Positions 7,371 to 17,260 are shown, numbered from the stretch's first letter. The stretch: 47,207 nt of DNA from CAG-841 sp963614875 (GCA_963614875.1 CAVEFC010000007.1:1-47207), one strand, 5' to 3'. The notes: generated from the sequence alone by a model not told the origin. Made by a program: numbers and translations.

Positions 7371-8816
7371 ATGCAAAACGATTTTCCCAACGTCAAGCCG
7401 TTTGTTTCGGGGAAAAATACGGCGATAAGTCCGTGTCCGTATATTCCGCCGCGCAGAATAAAAAACTTTGTGGATATGAGATTGCTTTCCGACGACGAAA
7501 GAATACTTGAAAATCCGCACAAGGGCTGGTATTGGCACTATATAGACAACGGCTTCGGTCGCGGAGCGTACAGAGAGCTTCACGACGAAAACGACGCGCT
7601 TTCCGATTTTCCGTGTCTGAACCACCTTTACCTGAGGTTTGACTGGGGAGATATCGAGCAAGAGGACGGCGTTTTCGATTGGTCGTATATAGATGAAATA
7701 ATGGACAGATGGGGAGCGCGCGGCTATACCTTTGCGCTTCGCATCTGCTGTTATGAGGGAATAGAAAAAATACCGTTTGCAACGCCTCGCTTTGTGTTTG
7801 AAAAGGGCGCAGGAGGCTACGACATCGGCGGAGGAAGAACGGAGCCCGATTACAGCGATCCCGTTTTTCTGCATTATCTTGAAAGATTTCTTTCGGAGGC
7901 GGGAAGAAAATTCGATGGCGATCCGAGAATAGAAACGGTGGATATCGGAAGCTTCGGAACGTGGGGCGAAGGTCACACGGCGGGCGGAACGAATATCCGC
8001 TACGGAGCGGACGTCATAATAAAACATATGGAAATAAACCGCAGATGCTTTCCGAAATCGTTTCTGATGTTCAACGACGATCTTGTCAATTCGTGCTGGG
8101 AACGCGGCGCAGACGAAAATATGAAGATACTTGAGCTTGCGTCGGAAATGAAAATGGGCTTTGACGACGATTCGGTCTGCGTTTCGTGCTATTGCGGAAG
8201 AGGCATAGGCTATACTACGCTTCGTTCGCCGTGGATGCTCGATTATGTGGGCAGGGACGCTCCCGTAACGCTGGAGCTTGAGCATTATCATATGATAAAG
8301 CCGCAGAACTTCAAAGACGGATATCCGTTTGTCGAAGCGATGAGAACGGCCGGCGCCACGTTTGCCGGCTTTCACGGATATCCGCGCCCGTGGCTCGAAA
8401 AGTATCCGTATCTGACGGAATATGCGGCAAACAGGCTCGGATATTGGTATTTTATTGACGGCGTCGGCTTTTCGCGCTTTGAAGACGGTGCGCCCGTTCT
8501 GCACGGAGCGGACGACACCGTGACGCTTTATATCGAAAACCGCGGCTTTGCGCGCGCTTTTCACGGATACAATCTTGTCGTAAAGCTTTCGGGCGAGGCC
8601 GAAAAGCGCTTTATTGTCGATTGCGACAACAGAGAATGGAAGCCGGAGGAAGAGGTCGCGGTTTCAGTCACGCCCGACGTTTCGGATATGCCGCGCGGAA
8701 AATACAGGCTTTCGGTCGGACTTTTCGACGGCGACAGACCTGTTTTCTTCGCCCTCAGAAAGAAGCTTTATTCCGATGACGGATTTGCGGAAATAACTGA
8801 AGTAAAAATAATCTGA
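7371..8816 (+). CDS. DUF4832/DUF4874-type glycoside-hydrolase-like protein
   Basis: A 481-residue protein with no signal peptide, so probably cytoplasmic. The stretch NPHKGWYWHY resembles the NPxRGxY opening of DUF4874/DUF4832 proteins. The middle looks like a TIM barrel (LYLRFDWGDIE, YTFALRICCYEG, VDIGSFGTWGEGH) with acidic residues typical of clan-A glycosidases. The C-terminal ~100 residues (VTLYIENRGFARAFHG) look like a beta-sandwich of the DUF4832 kind. Substrate unknown. ATG 7371 is set by AGAGGAGG 6 nt upstream; an earlier in-frame GTG (7353) would precede that site. yigZ starts 16 nt downstream. Confidence 0.75.
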   Translation: MQNDFPNVKPFVSGKNTAISPCPYIPPRRIKNFVDMRLLSDDERILENPHKGWYWHYIDNGFGRGAYRELHDENDALSDFPCLNHLYLRFDWGDIEQEDGVFDWSYIDEIMDRWGARGYTFALRICCYEGIEKIPFATPRFVFEKGAGGYDIGGGRTEPDYSDPVFLHYLERFLSEAGRKFDGDPRIETVDIGSFGTWGEGHTAGGTNIRYGADVIIKHMEINRRCFPKSFLMFNDDLVNSCWERGADENMKILELASEMKMGFDDDSVCVSCYCGRGIGYTTLRSPWMLDYVGRDAPVTLELEHYHMIKPQNFKDGYPFVEAMRTAGATFAGFHGYPRPWLEKYPYLTEYAANRLGYWYFIDGVGFSRFEDGAPVLHGADDTVTLYIENRGFARAFHGYNLVVKLSGEAEKRFIVDCDNREWKPEEEVAVSVTPDVSDMPRGKYRLSVGLFDGDRPVFFALRKKLYSDDGFAEITEVKII

Positions 8817-8832
8817 CGAAAGGAAAAACGGT

Positions 8833-9462
8833 ATGGCGGCAGAGGCTCTTACAACGCTCGGAAAACGCGGAGAATTTGAATTCACCGAAAAGAAATCGGT
8901 GTTTATAGGCTATGCCGCGCCGATCAGGAGCGAGGTGGAGGCACTTGCCTTCGTCGCGGAGGTAAAAGCAAAGCATTCCGACGCGCGACACAACGTTTCC
9001 GCCTATACGGCGGGAAGCGTGTGCCACGCAAGCGACGACGGGGAACCGCAGGGAACTGGCGGAGTTCCCGTTCTCGACGTGATACGCAAAAGCGGCGTTG
9101 ACAACGCCGCCGTTGTCGTTACAAGATATTTCGGCGGAATACTTCTTGGCGCGGGCGGACTTGTGCGCGCGTATTCAAAAGCCGCCGCGGGAGCCGTAGC
9201 CGACGCCGGAATAGTGACATACGATCTGTTTTCCGAGTGCGAATTTGTCTGCTCGTATTCGGATTACGACAGGCTTTTGTATGAGCTGGGCAAGTACACC
9301 GCAATGATAGACAAAACGGAATTTCTCTCCGGAATAACGGTGAAGTTTGCGATACTTGCGTGCGAAGAAGCGCTGTTTTCGGGCAGAATACGCGAGATGA
9401 CGGGCGGAAAATGCATCGTTCTGCATACGGGCGAGCGCTTTGACGCAAAAAATAATGCATAA
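8833..9462 (+). CDS. yigZ: YigZ/IMPACT family protein
   Basis: A 209-residue member of the UPF0029/IMPACT family. It shows the characteristic DARHNVSAY, SDDGEPQGTGGVPVL and VVVTRYFGGILLGAGGLVRA motifs in the N-terminal domain and a smaller C-terminal domain. Bacterial members are poorly characterised; eukaryotic IMPACT acts in translational control. It probably shares a transcript with the upstream GH-like gene (16-nt gap, GAAAGGA ribosome site). Confidence 0.92.
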   Translation: MAAEALTTLGKRGEFEFTEKKSVFIGYAAPIRSEVEALAFVAEVKAKHSDARHNVSAYTAGSVCHASDDGEPQGTGGVPVLDVIRKSGVDNAAVVVTRYFGGILLGAGGLVRAYSKAAAGAVADAGIVTYDLFSECEFVCSYSDYDRLLYELGKYTAMIDKTEFLSGITVKFAILACEEALFSGRIREMTGGKCIVLHTGERFDAKNNA

Positions 9463-9513
9463 ATGTCGAAAAATTAAAATAAAAAGAGGAGTTTTGCAAA
9501 ATATTTCGTATAT

Positions 9514-9519
9514 TATAAT
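9514..9519 (+). promoter_or_regulatory. -10 element upstream of dgt-dnaG-sigA
   Basis: Perfect TATAAT about 30 nt before the dgt start. A good -35 is not visible: GTTTTG lies at 17-bp spacing, while TTGCAA is only 14 bp away. Likely promoter of the macromolecular synthesis operon. Confidence 0.45.
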
Positions 9520-9548
9520 CAAATAATAAAAGACAGGAGATTTTTGCC

Positions 9549-10544
9549 TTGACCGTAACGGAAATGCTCATGGAGCGTGAAAGAAATACGCTTTCTCCCT
9601 ATGCGTGCCTTTCGGAAAACACGAAGGGAAGACTTCATCCCATAAAGCCGTGTGAAATGAGAACCGAATTTCAGCGCGACAGGGACAGGATAATTCATTG
9701 CAAATCATTCCGCAGGCTTACAAACAAGACGCAGGTTTTTCTGTGTCCGGAGGACGATCATTACAGAACGCGCCTTACCCACACGCTTGAAGTTACGCAG
9801 ATAGCCAGAACGATAGCGAGGGGACTTTCCCTGAACGAAGATCTTACCGAGGCTGCGGGGCTCGGACACGATCTCGGACATCCGCCGTTTGCCCACGCCG
9901 GCGAAAGAGCGCTCACCGAGTGCTTCGATCCCGGGTTTACGCACTATTATCAGAGTCTGCGCGTGGTGGACAAGCTTGAAAAAAACGGCAGGGGACTCAA
10001 CCTTACCTTTGAAGTCCGCGACGCGATAGTAAATCATTCGGGAAGCAATTCGGCGTCTACTCTCGAAGGCAAAATAATTAAATTCGCGGACAGAATAGCG
10101 TATATAAACCACGATATCGACGACGCGATAAGAGCGAAAATTCTTCGCAACGAGGATCTGCCGAAGAAGCTTACCGATATTCTCGGAGAAACACATTCGG
10201 CAAGAATAGGCACGCTTGTGGATTCCGTGATAACGGAAAGCACCGGCAAAAACGAAATAACAATGGACAAAACGATCTATTCGGCGATGATGGATCTTCG
10301 TGAATTCCTTTTCGAAAGGGTTTACAGAAATCCCGAAGCGAAGGGCGAGGAGGGCAGAGCGATGGATATGCTCAAGCGTCTGTACGAATATTTTGTGCAG
10401 AATCCCGAGGCGATGCCAGCCGAATACAATATAGACGAAAGCGACACCGTCGAGCGCAGAGTGTGCGATTACATCTGCGGAATGACGGACAGATACGCAA
10501 TAAACACCTTTGAACGCATTTTCGTGCCGAAGGTCTGGAAATAA
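9549..10544 (+). CDS. dgt: Deoxyguanosinetriphosphate triphosphohydrolase-like HD protein
   Basis: HD-domain dNTP triphosphohydrolase that would release triphosphate from dGTP or related nucleotides. The 331 residues include the dNTPase stretch HCKSFRRLTNKTQVF (50-64), then the HD metal ligands: TRLTHTLEV (His78) and GLGHDLGHPPFAHAGE (His107, Asp108). The shorter length fits the Gram-positive dGTPase-like group. The start is TTG at 9549, set by AGGAGA 8 nt upstream. It heads a dgt-dnaG-sigA cluster with a 28-nt gap to dnaG. Confidence 0.93.
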   Translation: MTVTEMLMERERNTLSPYACLSENTKGRLHPIKPCEMRTEFQRDRDRIIHCKSFRRLTNKTQVFLCPEDDHYRTRLTHTLEVTQIARTIARGLSLNEDLTEAAGLGHDLGHPPFAHAGERALTECFDPGFTHYYQSLRVVDKLEKNGRGLNLTFEVRDAIVNHSGSNSASTLEGKIIKFADRIAYINHDIDDAIRAKILRNEDLPKKLTDILGETHSARIGTLVDSVITESTGKNEITMDKTIYSAMMDLREFLFERVYRNPEAKGEEGRAMDMLKRLYEYFVQNPEAMPAEYNIDESDTVERRVCDYICGMTDRYAINTFERIFVPKVWK

Positions 10545-10572
10545 ATTTTTGAAAAAAAGGAGGACGCTTTTC

Positions 10573-12333
10573 TTGAAGATAACGCAGGAATTTCTGGAAG
10601 ACTTAAAGTTCCGCAACAGAATGGAAGAGGTGGTTTCTCCTTATGTAACGCTTAAAAGAGCGGGATCGCGGCTTGTGGGGCTTTGCCCGTTCCATTCCGA
10701 AAAAACGCCGTCGTTTACGGTGTTTACCGATACGAATTCGTATCACTGCTTCGGGTGCGGCTCGGGGGGCGACGTTATAACCTTCGTTATGGCGGCGGAA
10801 AATCTTGATTATATCGGCGCGCTTGAATATCTTTGCAACCGCGTCGGGATGAAAATGCCCGAGGGCGACGACGGAAAAAGCGAATCCGTGCGGCGACGCC
10901 GCTTTTACGATATGAACAGGGAAGCGGCAAGATTTTTTCATGCGTCGCTGTCAAAGCCGGGCTCGGAGGCTGCGGTGGATTATCTTATGAACAAGCGCGG
11001 ACTTCCGAAATCGGCGATAACGCGGTTCGGGCTCGGATATGCGCCGAACAGCTTCAATGCGCTGCGCGAGCATATGCATTCGCTCGGATATCGTGACGAG
11101 GAAATGGCGGAGGGCTTTCTCTGCGGCAGAAACCGCAGCGGCAAAGGATATTTTGATTATTTCAGGGGGAGAATAATTTTCCCCATAATAGATAACTTCG
11201 GGAACGTGATAGGCTTCGGAGGGCGCGCAATGGGCGACGCTCAGCCGAAATACTTAAACAGCTCCGATACGCCGGTTTTCAAAAAAAGCCGCAATCTTTA
11301 TTCGCTCAATTTCGCGCGGACGTGCTGCTCGGAGGAGCTTATTCTGTGCGAAGGCTATATGGACGTTATAGGCGTGAATCTTGCCGGACTTTCAAACGCG
11401 GTAGCCACGCTCGGCACCGCGCTGACAGCCGATCAGGCGAGAATAATGGCAAAATACACGAAAAAGGTCATAATCGCTTATGACAGCGACGGAGCGGGCG
11501 TTGCGGCGACGCGTCGCGCGATACCGATGCTTACCGAAGCCGGACTTGAAGTGAGAGTGCTTCATATGGAGGGAGCAAAGGATCCGGACGAGTATGTAAA
11601 GAAATTCGGAAAGGACAAATTCCGTGCGCTTGTGGCGGCAAGCGAGGGAAAGCTTGAATTTCTGCTCGGCTCGGTGATGAACAAATACAACACGGACATT
11701 CCCGACGAAAAAATAAAGGCGGCGGATGAGCTCTGCACGATAGCCGCCGATGTCGATTCGGGAGTGGAGCGCGAGGTTTATATCGGAAAGATAGCCTCCG
11801 CGCTCGGAATAGAGGTCGCAAGCGTGCGGAGCGACACCGAACGCAAGCGGAAATACAGAAAAAAAGATCGCGAAAACGAGGAAAAACGCAAAATAGTTAT
11901 GAGCTCGCTCGGAGTGGGGGACAAGGTCAACCGCGACTACGCCAGAAACGTAAAGGCGGCTCACGCCGAGGAAACGGTGCTGGGACTGATGCTGCTTTAT
12001 CCGGAATACACCGAAAAGGTGCGGAAGGGCGAGGTAAATCTCTGTGAGGACGATTTTGTTACGGAATTCAACCGCAGGGTGTTTTCTCGTCTGCGCGACA
12101 GGGGAAGCGCGGGAGGCTTCGGGGCGTTTGCCGAAGAATTTTCGCCGGAGGAGATATCAAGAATGTCGTCGATGCTCGTCGCAAGGCAGGAGCTGACCGA
12201 CAACAGCGAAAAGGTTTTTCTTGAAAGCATAGAATCGCTTAAAAACGCGGTTGAACAATCACGGGATAAAGTCGGCGACGACATAGATTCCGTAATGAAA
12301 ATAATAGAGAGAAAAAAACGTCAGAATAAGTAA
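10573..12333 (+). CDS. dnaG: DNA primase DnaG
   Basis: Synthesises RNA primers for replication. Of 586 residues, the N-terminal CHCC zinc finger uses Cys38, His41, Cys59 and Cys62 (LCPFH...YHCFGCG). The catalytic core and TOPRIM domain follow, with LCEGYMDVIG and the metal-binding AYDSDGAG. The C-terminal part should bind the DnaB helicase. The start is TTG at 10573, with AAAGGAGG 9 nt upstream; earlier in-frame starts lie inside dgt and lack a ribosome site. sigA follows 32 nt downstream, the classic macromolecular synthesis order. Confidence 0.96.
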   Translation: MKITQEFLEDLKFRNRMEEVVSPYVTLKRAGSRLVGLCPFHSEKTPSFTVFTDTNSYHCFGCGSGGDVITFVMAAENLDYIGALEYLCNRVGMKMPEGDDGKSESVRRRRFYDMNREAARFFHASLSKPGSEAAVDYLMNKRGLPKSAITRFGLGYAPNSFNALREHMHSLGYRDEEMAEGFLCGRNRSGKGYFDYFRGRIIFPIIDNFGNVIGFGGRAMGDAQPKYLNSSDTPVFKKSRNLYSLNFARTCCSEELILCEGYMDVIGVNLAGLSNAVATLGTALTADQARIMAKYTKKVIIAYDSDGAGVAATRRAIPMLTEAGLEVRVLHMEGAKDPDEYVKKFGKDKFRALVAASEGKLEFLLGSVMNKYNTDIPDEKIKAADELCTIAADVDSGVEREVYIGKIASALGIEVASVRSDTERKRKYRKKDRENEEKRKIVMSSLGVGDKVNRDYARNVKAAHAEETVLGLMLLYPEYTEKVRKGEVNLCEDDFVTEFNRRVFSRLRDRGSAGGFGAFAEEFSPEEISRMSSMLVARQELTDNSEKVFLESIESLKNAVEQSRDKVGDDIDSVMKIIERKKRQNK

Positions 12334-12365
12334 AAAAGAATACATAAATTTCGGAGGAATATTCA

Positions 12366-13736
12366 ATGCTTGACGATATGAACAAGACTGTGGCGGAGAT
12401 GCCCGCAGAGGAGGAACACAAGGAAGAGGTCAAAAAGCCGGCGACAAGAAAATCGACGGTTAAAAAGACTGTAGTGGCGGAAGGCACGGAGGTGCCTGCG
12501 GCCGAAGTGAAGGGCGAAGCCGAGCAGGCGCAGCATCCGGCAAAAAAGAAGGCGGCGTCGCAGCCGAAAGCACATCCGGCGAAAAAATCGGAGGCTTCTT
12601 CCGAACATTCCGCCGAGAACAAGCAAAGCAGTGAGCATAAAGAAAAAAGCGATATTCAGGATATAATCGACAAGGCGAAAGCCAAGGGCTCGATTTCAAA
12701 CAGCGAGATAATGGTTTCCCTCGGCGATACGGACTATGACCTTGACCAGATAGACAAGCTTTACGAAACGCTTGAAGCTATGGGAATCGACGTGACGGAG
12801 GATTTCGACGACGACGAGCCGATAGATCTTGACGAGGATATAGAAGCCGATCTTGAAAATTTCGAAAGCTCGGAAAGTATGGAAAAGGCTCTTTCTCAGG
12901 AAGGGCTGATGATAGACGATCCCGTAAAAATGTATCTTAAAGAGATCGGCAGAGTGCCGCTGCTCGACGCGGAAAGAGAAGCGGAGCTTTCAAAGCGTAT
13001 GTCCGAGGGCGACGAAAAAGCAAAGCAGGAGCTTGTCGAAGCAAACCTTCGTCTTGTCGTAAGCATCGCCAAAAAGTATGTCGGCAAGGGACTTTTCTTC
13101 CTTGATCTTATTCAGGAGGGCAACCTCGGCCTTATGAAAGCCGTTTCAAAGTTCGACTATACAAAGGGCTATAAATTTTCAACCTATGCTACATGGTGGA
13201 TCCGTCAGGCGATAACGAGAGCCATAGCCGATCAGGCGCGCACGATAAGAATTCCCGTGCATATGGTGGAAACCATACACAAGGTTACAAAGGTATCGCG
13301 CCAGATGCTTCAGGAGCAGGGCAGAGAGGTCACTCCCGAAGAAATAGCAAAGGAAATGAATATGAGCCCCGAAAAAATACGCGAGATAATAAAGGTTGCG
13401 CAGGATCCCATTTCGCTTGAAACGCCCGTCGGCGAGGAAGAGGACAGCCATATAGGCGACTTTATCGAGGATCAGGATTCTCCTGCTCCGGCGGACGCCG
13501 CTTCGTATGCGCTTCTCCGCGAGCAGCTTTGCGAGGTGCTGCATACGCTTACTCCGAGGGAGGAGCATGTTCTCAAGCTTCGCTTCGGTCTTGAGGACGG
13601 AAGAACGAGAACGCTTGAAGAGGTCGGACAGCAGTTCAACATCACCCGTGAAAGAATCCGTCAGATAGAGGCAAAGGCGCTCCGCAAGCTTCGCCATCCG
13701 AGCCGTTCAAAGAAGCTCAAGGACTATCTTGACTGA
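12366..13736 (+). CDS. rpoD: RNA polymerase primary sigma factor (sigma-A/RpoD)
   Basis: Housekeeping sigma factor. The 456-residue protein begins with a low-complexity Lys/Ala/Glu/Pro-rich leader (about 1-95), then region 1.1-like acidic sequence and region 1.2 (DPVKMYLKEIGRVPLL). Region 2 is seen as NLRLVVSIAKKYVG...STYATWWIRQAI, and region 3 follows. Region 4 carries LKLRFGLEDGRTRTLEEVG and the helix-turn-helix NITRERIRQIEAKAL. AGGA lies 7-8 nt before the ATG. The Lys-rich N-terminal extension is lineage variable. Confidence 0.97.
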   Translation: MLDDMNKTVAEMPAEEEHKEEVKKPATRKSTVKKTVVAEGTEVPAAEVKGEAEQAQHPAKKKAASQPKAHPAKKSEASSEHSAENKQSSEHKEKSDIQDIIDKAKAKGSISNSEIMVSLGDTDYDLDQIDKLYETLEAMGIDVTEDFDDDEPIDLDEDIEADLENFESSESMEKALSQEGLMIDDPVKMYLKEIGRVPLLDAEREAELSKRMSEGDEKAKQELVEANLRLVVSIAKKYVGKGLFFLDLIQEGNLGLMKAVSKFDYTKGYKFSTYATWWIRQAITRAIADQARTIRIPVHMVETIHKVTKVSRQMLQEQGREVTPEEIAKEMNMSPEKIREIIKVAQDPISLETPVGEEEDSHIGDFIEDQDSPAPADAASYALLREQLCEVLHTLTPREEHVLKLRFGLEDGRTRTLEEVGQQFNITRERIRQIEAKALRKLRHPSRSKKLKDYLD

Positions 13737-13910
13737 TAAATTTCAGATTGCATAATATACAACATTCTGCCGCGCGGTTTGAACTTTGTGCATATTCCGA
13801 TTGTACATAAAGCCAAATGTACGGCAGATATTTTTGTATATAATAACAAAAAAACAGCAAAATGCAGTCTGCAAAAAGCTTTTCGCCGGAGCAAGAGATT
13901 AAATTATCAC

Positions 13911-13939
13911 TTGACACAATAGCGTATTTGTAGTAATAT
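13911..13939 (+). promoter_or_regulatory. Sigma-A promoter of the large lipoprotein gene
   Basis: -35 TTGACA (13911-13916), 17-bp spacer, -10 TAATAT (13934-13939), leaving about 80 nt of AT-rich leader before the ATG. The rest of the 285-nt gap after sigA (13737-14021) is AT rich, with one hairpin (GTACAT/ATGTAC, around 13804-13822) but no clear terminator. Confidence 0.75.
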
Positions 13940-14021
13940 TATTATATATTATTATATTCGCGTATTGTTTATATCGCGAAAGCACCAGCAAGCAAGAACT
14001 TTTTTTCGGAGGAACCTTTTC

Positions 14022-17000
14022 ATGTCAAAGAAAATTTTAAGTCTGATACTTGCCGCCGTAATGCTTTTCGGCGCGCTTGCAATGACAGGCTGCTCGCTTT
14101 TTGAAAAGACAGAGCAGACCGAAACCGACGACCGTCTGCCCACGACTCTTAACCTTCTTGGTATAACGGAAAGCTCGACCACGCCCGAGGCTGTGGCGGC
14201 AGTCGAGGAGCAGATAAACAAAATACTCGTTGCAAAGTATGAAACAAAGATAAAGCTCACCCTTGTGACAGAGGATGAATATTATAAGCTTATCGAAGAA
14301 AGAATAGCGGAGAAAAAGCATCTTGACAATCTTGACGCGGCAATTCAGCAGTACAACAAGTACATGCAGAAGCTCGCCGACGAGCAGGCAAGAATTGCGG
14401 CTTCGCTAAGCTCGGGCAGCGGCAAATGGAAGAAAAACAACGTGACCGTAATTGCGGAAACGGTTTCCACAAGACCTGTATATACCGCCGAGCAGACGAC
14501 GGTGGACGAGGGCGGCATAATTTCGATAGTTTATCCCGATCCGGCGTCGCCCATTGATATAGTTATGATCTCCGGCAAGGAGATGTACGATTATTTCGAC
14601 AAAAACTCGATAATCGCGTCAATCACAAGCTATCTTACGGAAGAAAGCTATCAGAAGCTCAACCAATATATTTATCCCACATATTTCTCGCAGATTTCGG
14701 CTATGACAGGCGATGTAAAGGCAGTTCCTTCAAACAATCTTCTTGCTGAGTACACTTATCTTGCGGTCGATAAAAAGCTTGCCGACAAATACGGCTTCAA
14801 TATAGACACCGTAAGCGACTATTCCGACCTTGCCGAATTTCTTGCAAAGGTAAAGGCAAACGAAAGCGTAAAGCCTTTCAGGGATGTTCCCGACGCGCTC
14901 GGAATATTCTATCCGTTCGGCGAGGACGTTGCCGTCGCGACATATGCCGATCCCATCTACGGCTACAACACGGAAGAAAACAAAACGTTTACAATAAGCA
15001 ATCTTTTCGACATTCCGCAGTATACCGATCACCTCAAGCTTATGGCTGAATACAAGGAGCTCGGCTATTTTGACGGCGACGGCGATTCGTTTGCGGCTGC
15101 GGCGATAGTCGGCGACGCTTCCGTTGCGGACGATTACGGCGACGATTATTATGTAAAGGTAATTCAGAATCCTTTTGTTGAGGAAACCGACATATTCGAA
15201 GGTATGATGGCTGTAAGCACATACACTTCGAGCGAAAAGCGTTCTCTTGAGATTGTTCAGGCGTTCAGCACGACGCCCGAGCTTAAAAATCTCCTTCAGT
15301 ACGGTATAAAGGACGTAAACTATTCGGTAAACGACGACGGTCTTACCATAAAGCGTCTCAACAGCGACTATATGATGGACACGACGCTTACGGGCAACGT
15401 TTATATGGGCTATCCGGAAGAGAATCAGAAGGCGGATCAGTGGTCGTACTACAAGGTTACGAACCTTTCGTCGCTTCTTTCTCCGTTCCTTGTTTACTAT
15501 GTAAACGAAAACACGATAGACGGCAATATGAGCGACATTCTCAAGAGAGTTGCGCTTGAAGAGGCGCTCGCCAACGTCGGCATAACATACGACGCTTACC
15601 TTGAAATCGAAGGCACCGTTGCCGGAAGCAACAAATTCCTTGAGCTTAAACGCTACTATAAGGATTATCTCAAGCAGTGCCTCAGAGCCGACGGCGTAAC
15701 TGAGGCTATGCTCGATCAGGCGGTCGAGGGTACAAGCATCAGAAGCACCGAATGGTTCACGCAGAAGATAGTTGACAAGTTCGTTTCCGAAAAGTATTCG
15801 GAGCTTGCAACCTCCGCCGGAATAAAGACTCTTGTCGAACAGAAGCTTACCGATATAGTGGGCGTAAGCTATACAAAGGCGGCTACGGGCAACTCGTTTG
15901 AAAAATACAGAACGGACGCTCAGCAGTATTACACAAACATCAAGTATCTTCGTATAATGGCTGATATGCTTCTTTTCACGGATCTTGACGAAGCGGAAAA
16001 GGCAAAATACGACGCTATGACGGATACCGAATTCGAAGCCGCGCTTCTTGAATTCGTGACGGTAAACTATATAAAGCAAAATGAGCTTACCGACGAAAAG
16101 TATGCGGAGCTTGTAAAGACGTATATCTGCTCGCAGATGAACTTCTCCGACAATCTCGGAAACACATATTCTGTGGGCTGGGACGAAATAAACAAAACGC
16201 TTGAAAAAGCGCAGCCGTTTATCGATTACACCGAAACTCTCAAAGAAATTTATGCGGATCTTCTTTCAGAGAGCAATTATAATCTTGACAGCTCGACCGC
16301 AACGCCGACAGCCGTTGTGACAAAGATTCACGATCTGCTTTACGCTCAGTATCTTGACGAGCAGGGCGTTTCGATGGCTGAATTCCAGAACGGCATCTAT
16401 GACGAAATATTCGCTCCCTACGGCATAACAAAAGCCGAGGCTGACGAAATAAGAAAGAAAGACAAGACAACCTACGATTCTTATATTTCCAAGATAAAAT
16501 CAAAATACAAGACGGTTCTGAAAGAAGAATATTCGGCGGAAAAATATAAGGAAAAGGGAACGATGGCGCTCAACTCCACCGAAATACTGACGACGGTTCT
16601 CAACTATCTTATAGAAGAAAAAACGCAGATATATCACACAATGTGCGACGCCGCGGGAATGAGCTACAGCGAGTTCAAAACCACAAGAACATACATGACG
16701 GATTACATCAAGTATGTAAACATGATGAGAACAAAGAACACCTACACTCTTTCCACCGTTTACACGACAAGTCAGATCAACGCCCTCAAATACAATGAAA
16801 TTCAGGACGTTGTATACGATCTGATTTACAGCGTCGGCTATTACACAAACGAAATGGTCAAGCTTGTCGGTTCTTCGCTTTCCGATTATACAAGCGCAAA
16901 ATCAAGCGCCGCAAAATATATCAGTGCTCTCGGCAAGATGATAGATTATTACAAGGATGAAATCATCGCGCTCGGATACGATATAGACACCTTCAGAAAT

Positions 17001-17252
17001 ATGGATCCCGAAGATATAGAAGCCGTAATCTACGAGCTTGCGACGGAGGAATGCTCCAAGGGCAAGGAAACGCTTGAAGAATATATGGTAAATATCTCGA
17101 AGAAGTATATCGAAGGCCTGAAGACTGCGGACAATATCGAAGAATACTGCAAGAAAGCTTCGGAAGAGCTTCACGCGGACGCGATATTCGACGCCGTACC
17201 AAAGGAATTCGAAAGAGCCAAAGAAAAAGCTCTTACGGAAGAAACAAAATAA
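14022..17252 (+). CDS. Large lipoprotein with solute-binding-protein-like N-terminal half
   Basis: A 1,076-residue exported protein. The N-terminus is a lipoprotein signal (MSKK, hydrophobic stretch, AMTGC with Cys24). Residues from about 150 to 530 resemble a family-1 extracellular solute-binding protein (IVMISGKEMYDYFDKN, NLLAEYTYLAVDKKLADKYG, MAVSTYTSSEKRSLEIVQAF). The remaining ~540 residues are Tyr/Lys/Glu-rich, apparently mostly helical, and not assigned to a family. ATG 14022 follows CGGAGGAACC and gives the canonical signal; an upstream in-frame start at 13965 has none. It is monocistronic between its own promoter and a strong terminator, with no transporter genes nearby. Confidence 0.75.
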   Translation: MSKKILSLILAAVMLFGALAMTGCSLFEKTEQTETDDRLPTTLNLLGITESSTTPEAVAAVEEQINKILVAKYETKIKLTLVTEDEYYKLIEERIAEKKHLDNLDAAIQQYNKYMQKLADEQARIAASLSSGSGKWKKNNVTVIAETVSTRPVYTAEQTTVDEGGIISIVYPDPASPIDIVMISGKEMYDYFDKNSIIASITSYLTEESYQKLNQYIYPTYFSQISAMTGDVKAVPSNNLLAEYTYLAVDKKLADKYGFNIDTVSDYSDLAEFLAKVKANESVKPFRDVPDALGIFYPFGEDVAVATYADPIYGYNTEENKTFTISNLFDIPQYTDHLKLMAEYKELGYFDGDGDSFAAAAIVGDASVADDYGDDYYVKVIQNPFVEETDIFEGMMAVSTYTSSEKRSLEIVQAFSTTPELKNLLQYGIKDVNYSVNDDGLTIKRLNSDYMMDTTLTGNVYMGYPEENQKADQWSYYKVTNLSSLLSPFLVYYVNENTIDGNMSDILKRVALEEALANVGITYDAYLEIEGTVAGSNKFLELKRYYKDYLKQCLRADGVTEAMLDQAVEGTSIRSTEWFTQKIVDKFVSEKYSELATSAGIKTLVEQKLTDIVGVSYTKAATGNSFEKYRTDAQQYYTNIKYLRIMADMLLFTDLDEAEKAKYDAMTDTEFEAALLEFVTVNYIKQNELTDEKYAELVKTYICSQMNFSDNLGNTYSVGWDEINKTLEKAQPFIDYTETLKEIYADLLSESNYNLDSSTATPTAVVTKIHDLLYAQYLDEQGVSMAEFQNGIYDEIFAPYGITKAEADEIRKKDKTTYDSYISKIKSKYKTVLKEEYSAEKYKEKGTMALNSTEILTTVLNYLIEEKTQIYHTMCDAAGMSYSEFKTTRTYMTDYIKYVNMMRTKNTYTLSTVYTTSQINALKYNEIQDVVYDLIYSVGYYTNEMVKLVGSSLSDYTSAKSSAAKYISALGKMIDYYKDEIIALGYDIDTFRNMDPEDIEAVIYELATEECSKGKETLEEYMVNISKKYIEGLKTADNIEEYCKKASEELHADAIFDAVPKEFERAKEKALTEETK

Positions 17253-17260
17253 GCAAAAAC

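Noticed and set aside
13965..14021. N-terminal extension of the large lipoprotein gene from 13965
   Set aside because: It would add residues before a canonical lipoprotein signal and lacks a ribosome site. ATG 14022 has CGGAGG at proper spacing.
14730..16079. 449-codon minus-strand frame opposite the lipoprotein gene
   Set aside because: It is a codon-bias shadow of the plus-strand gene: basic, low-complexity translation and no start signals.
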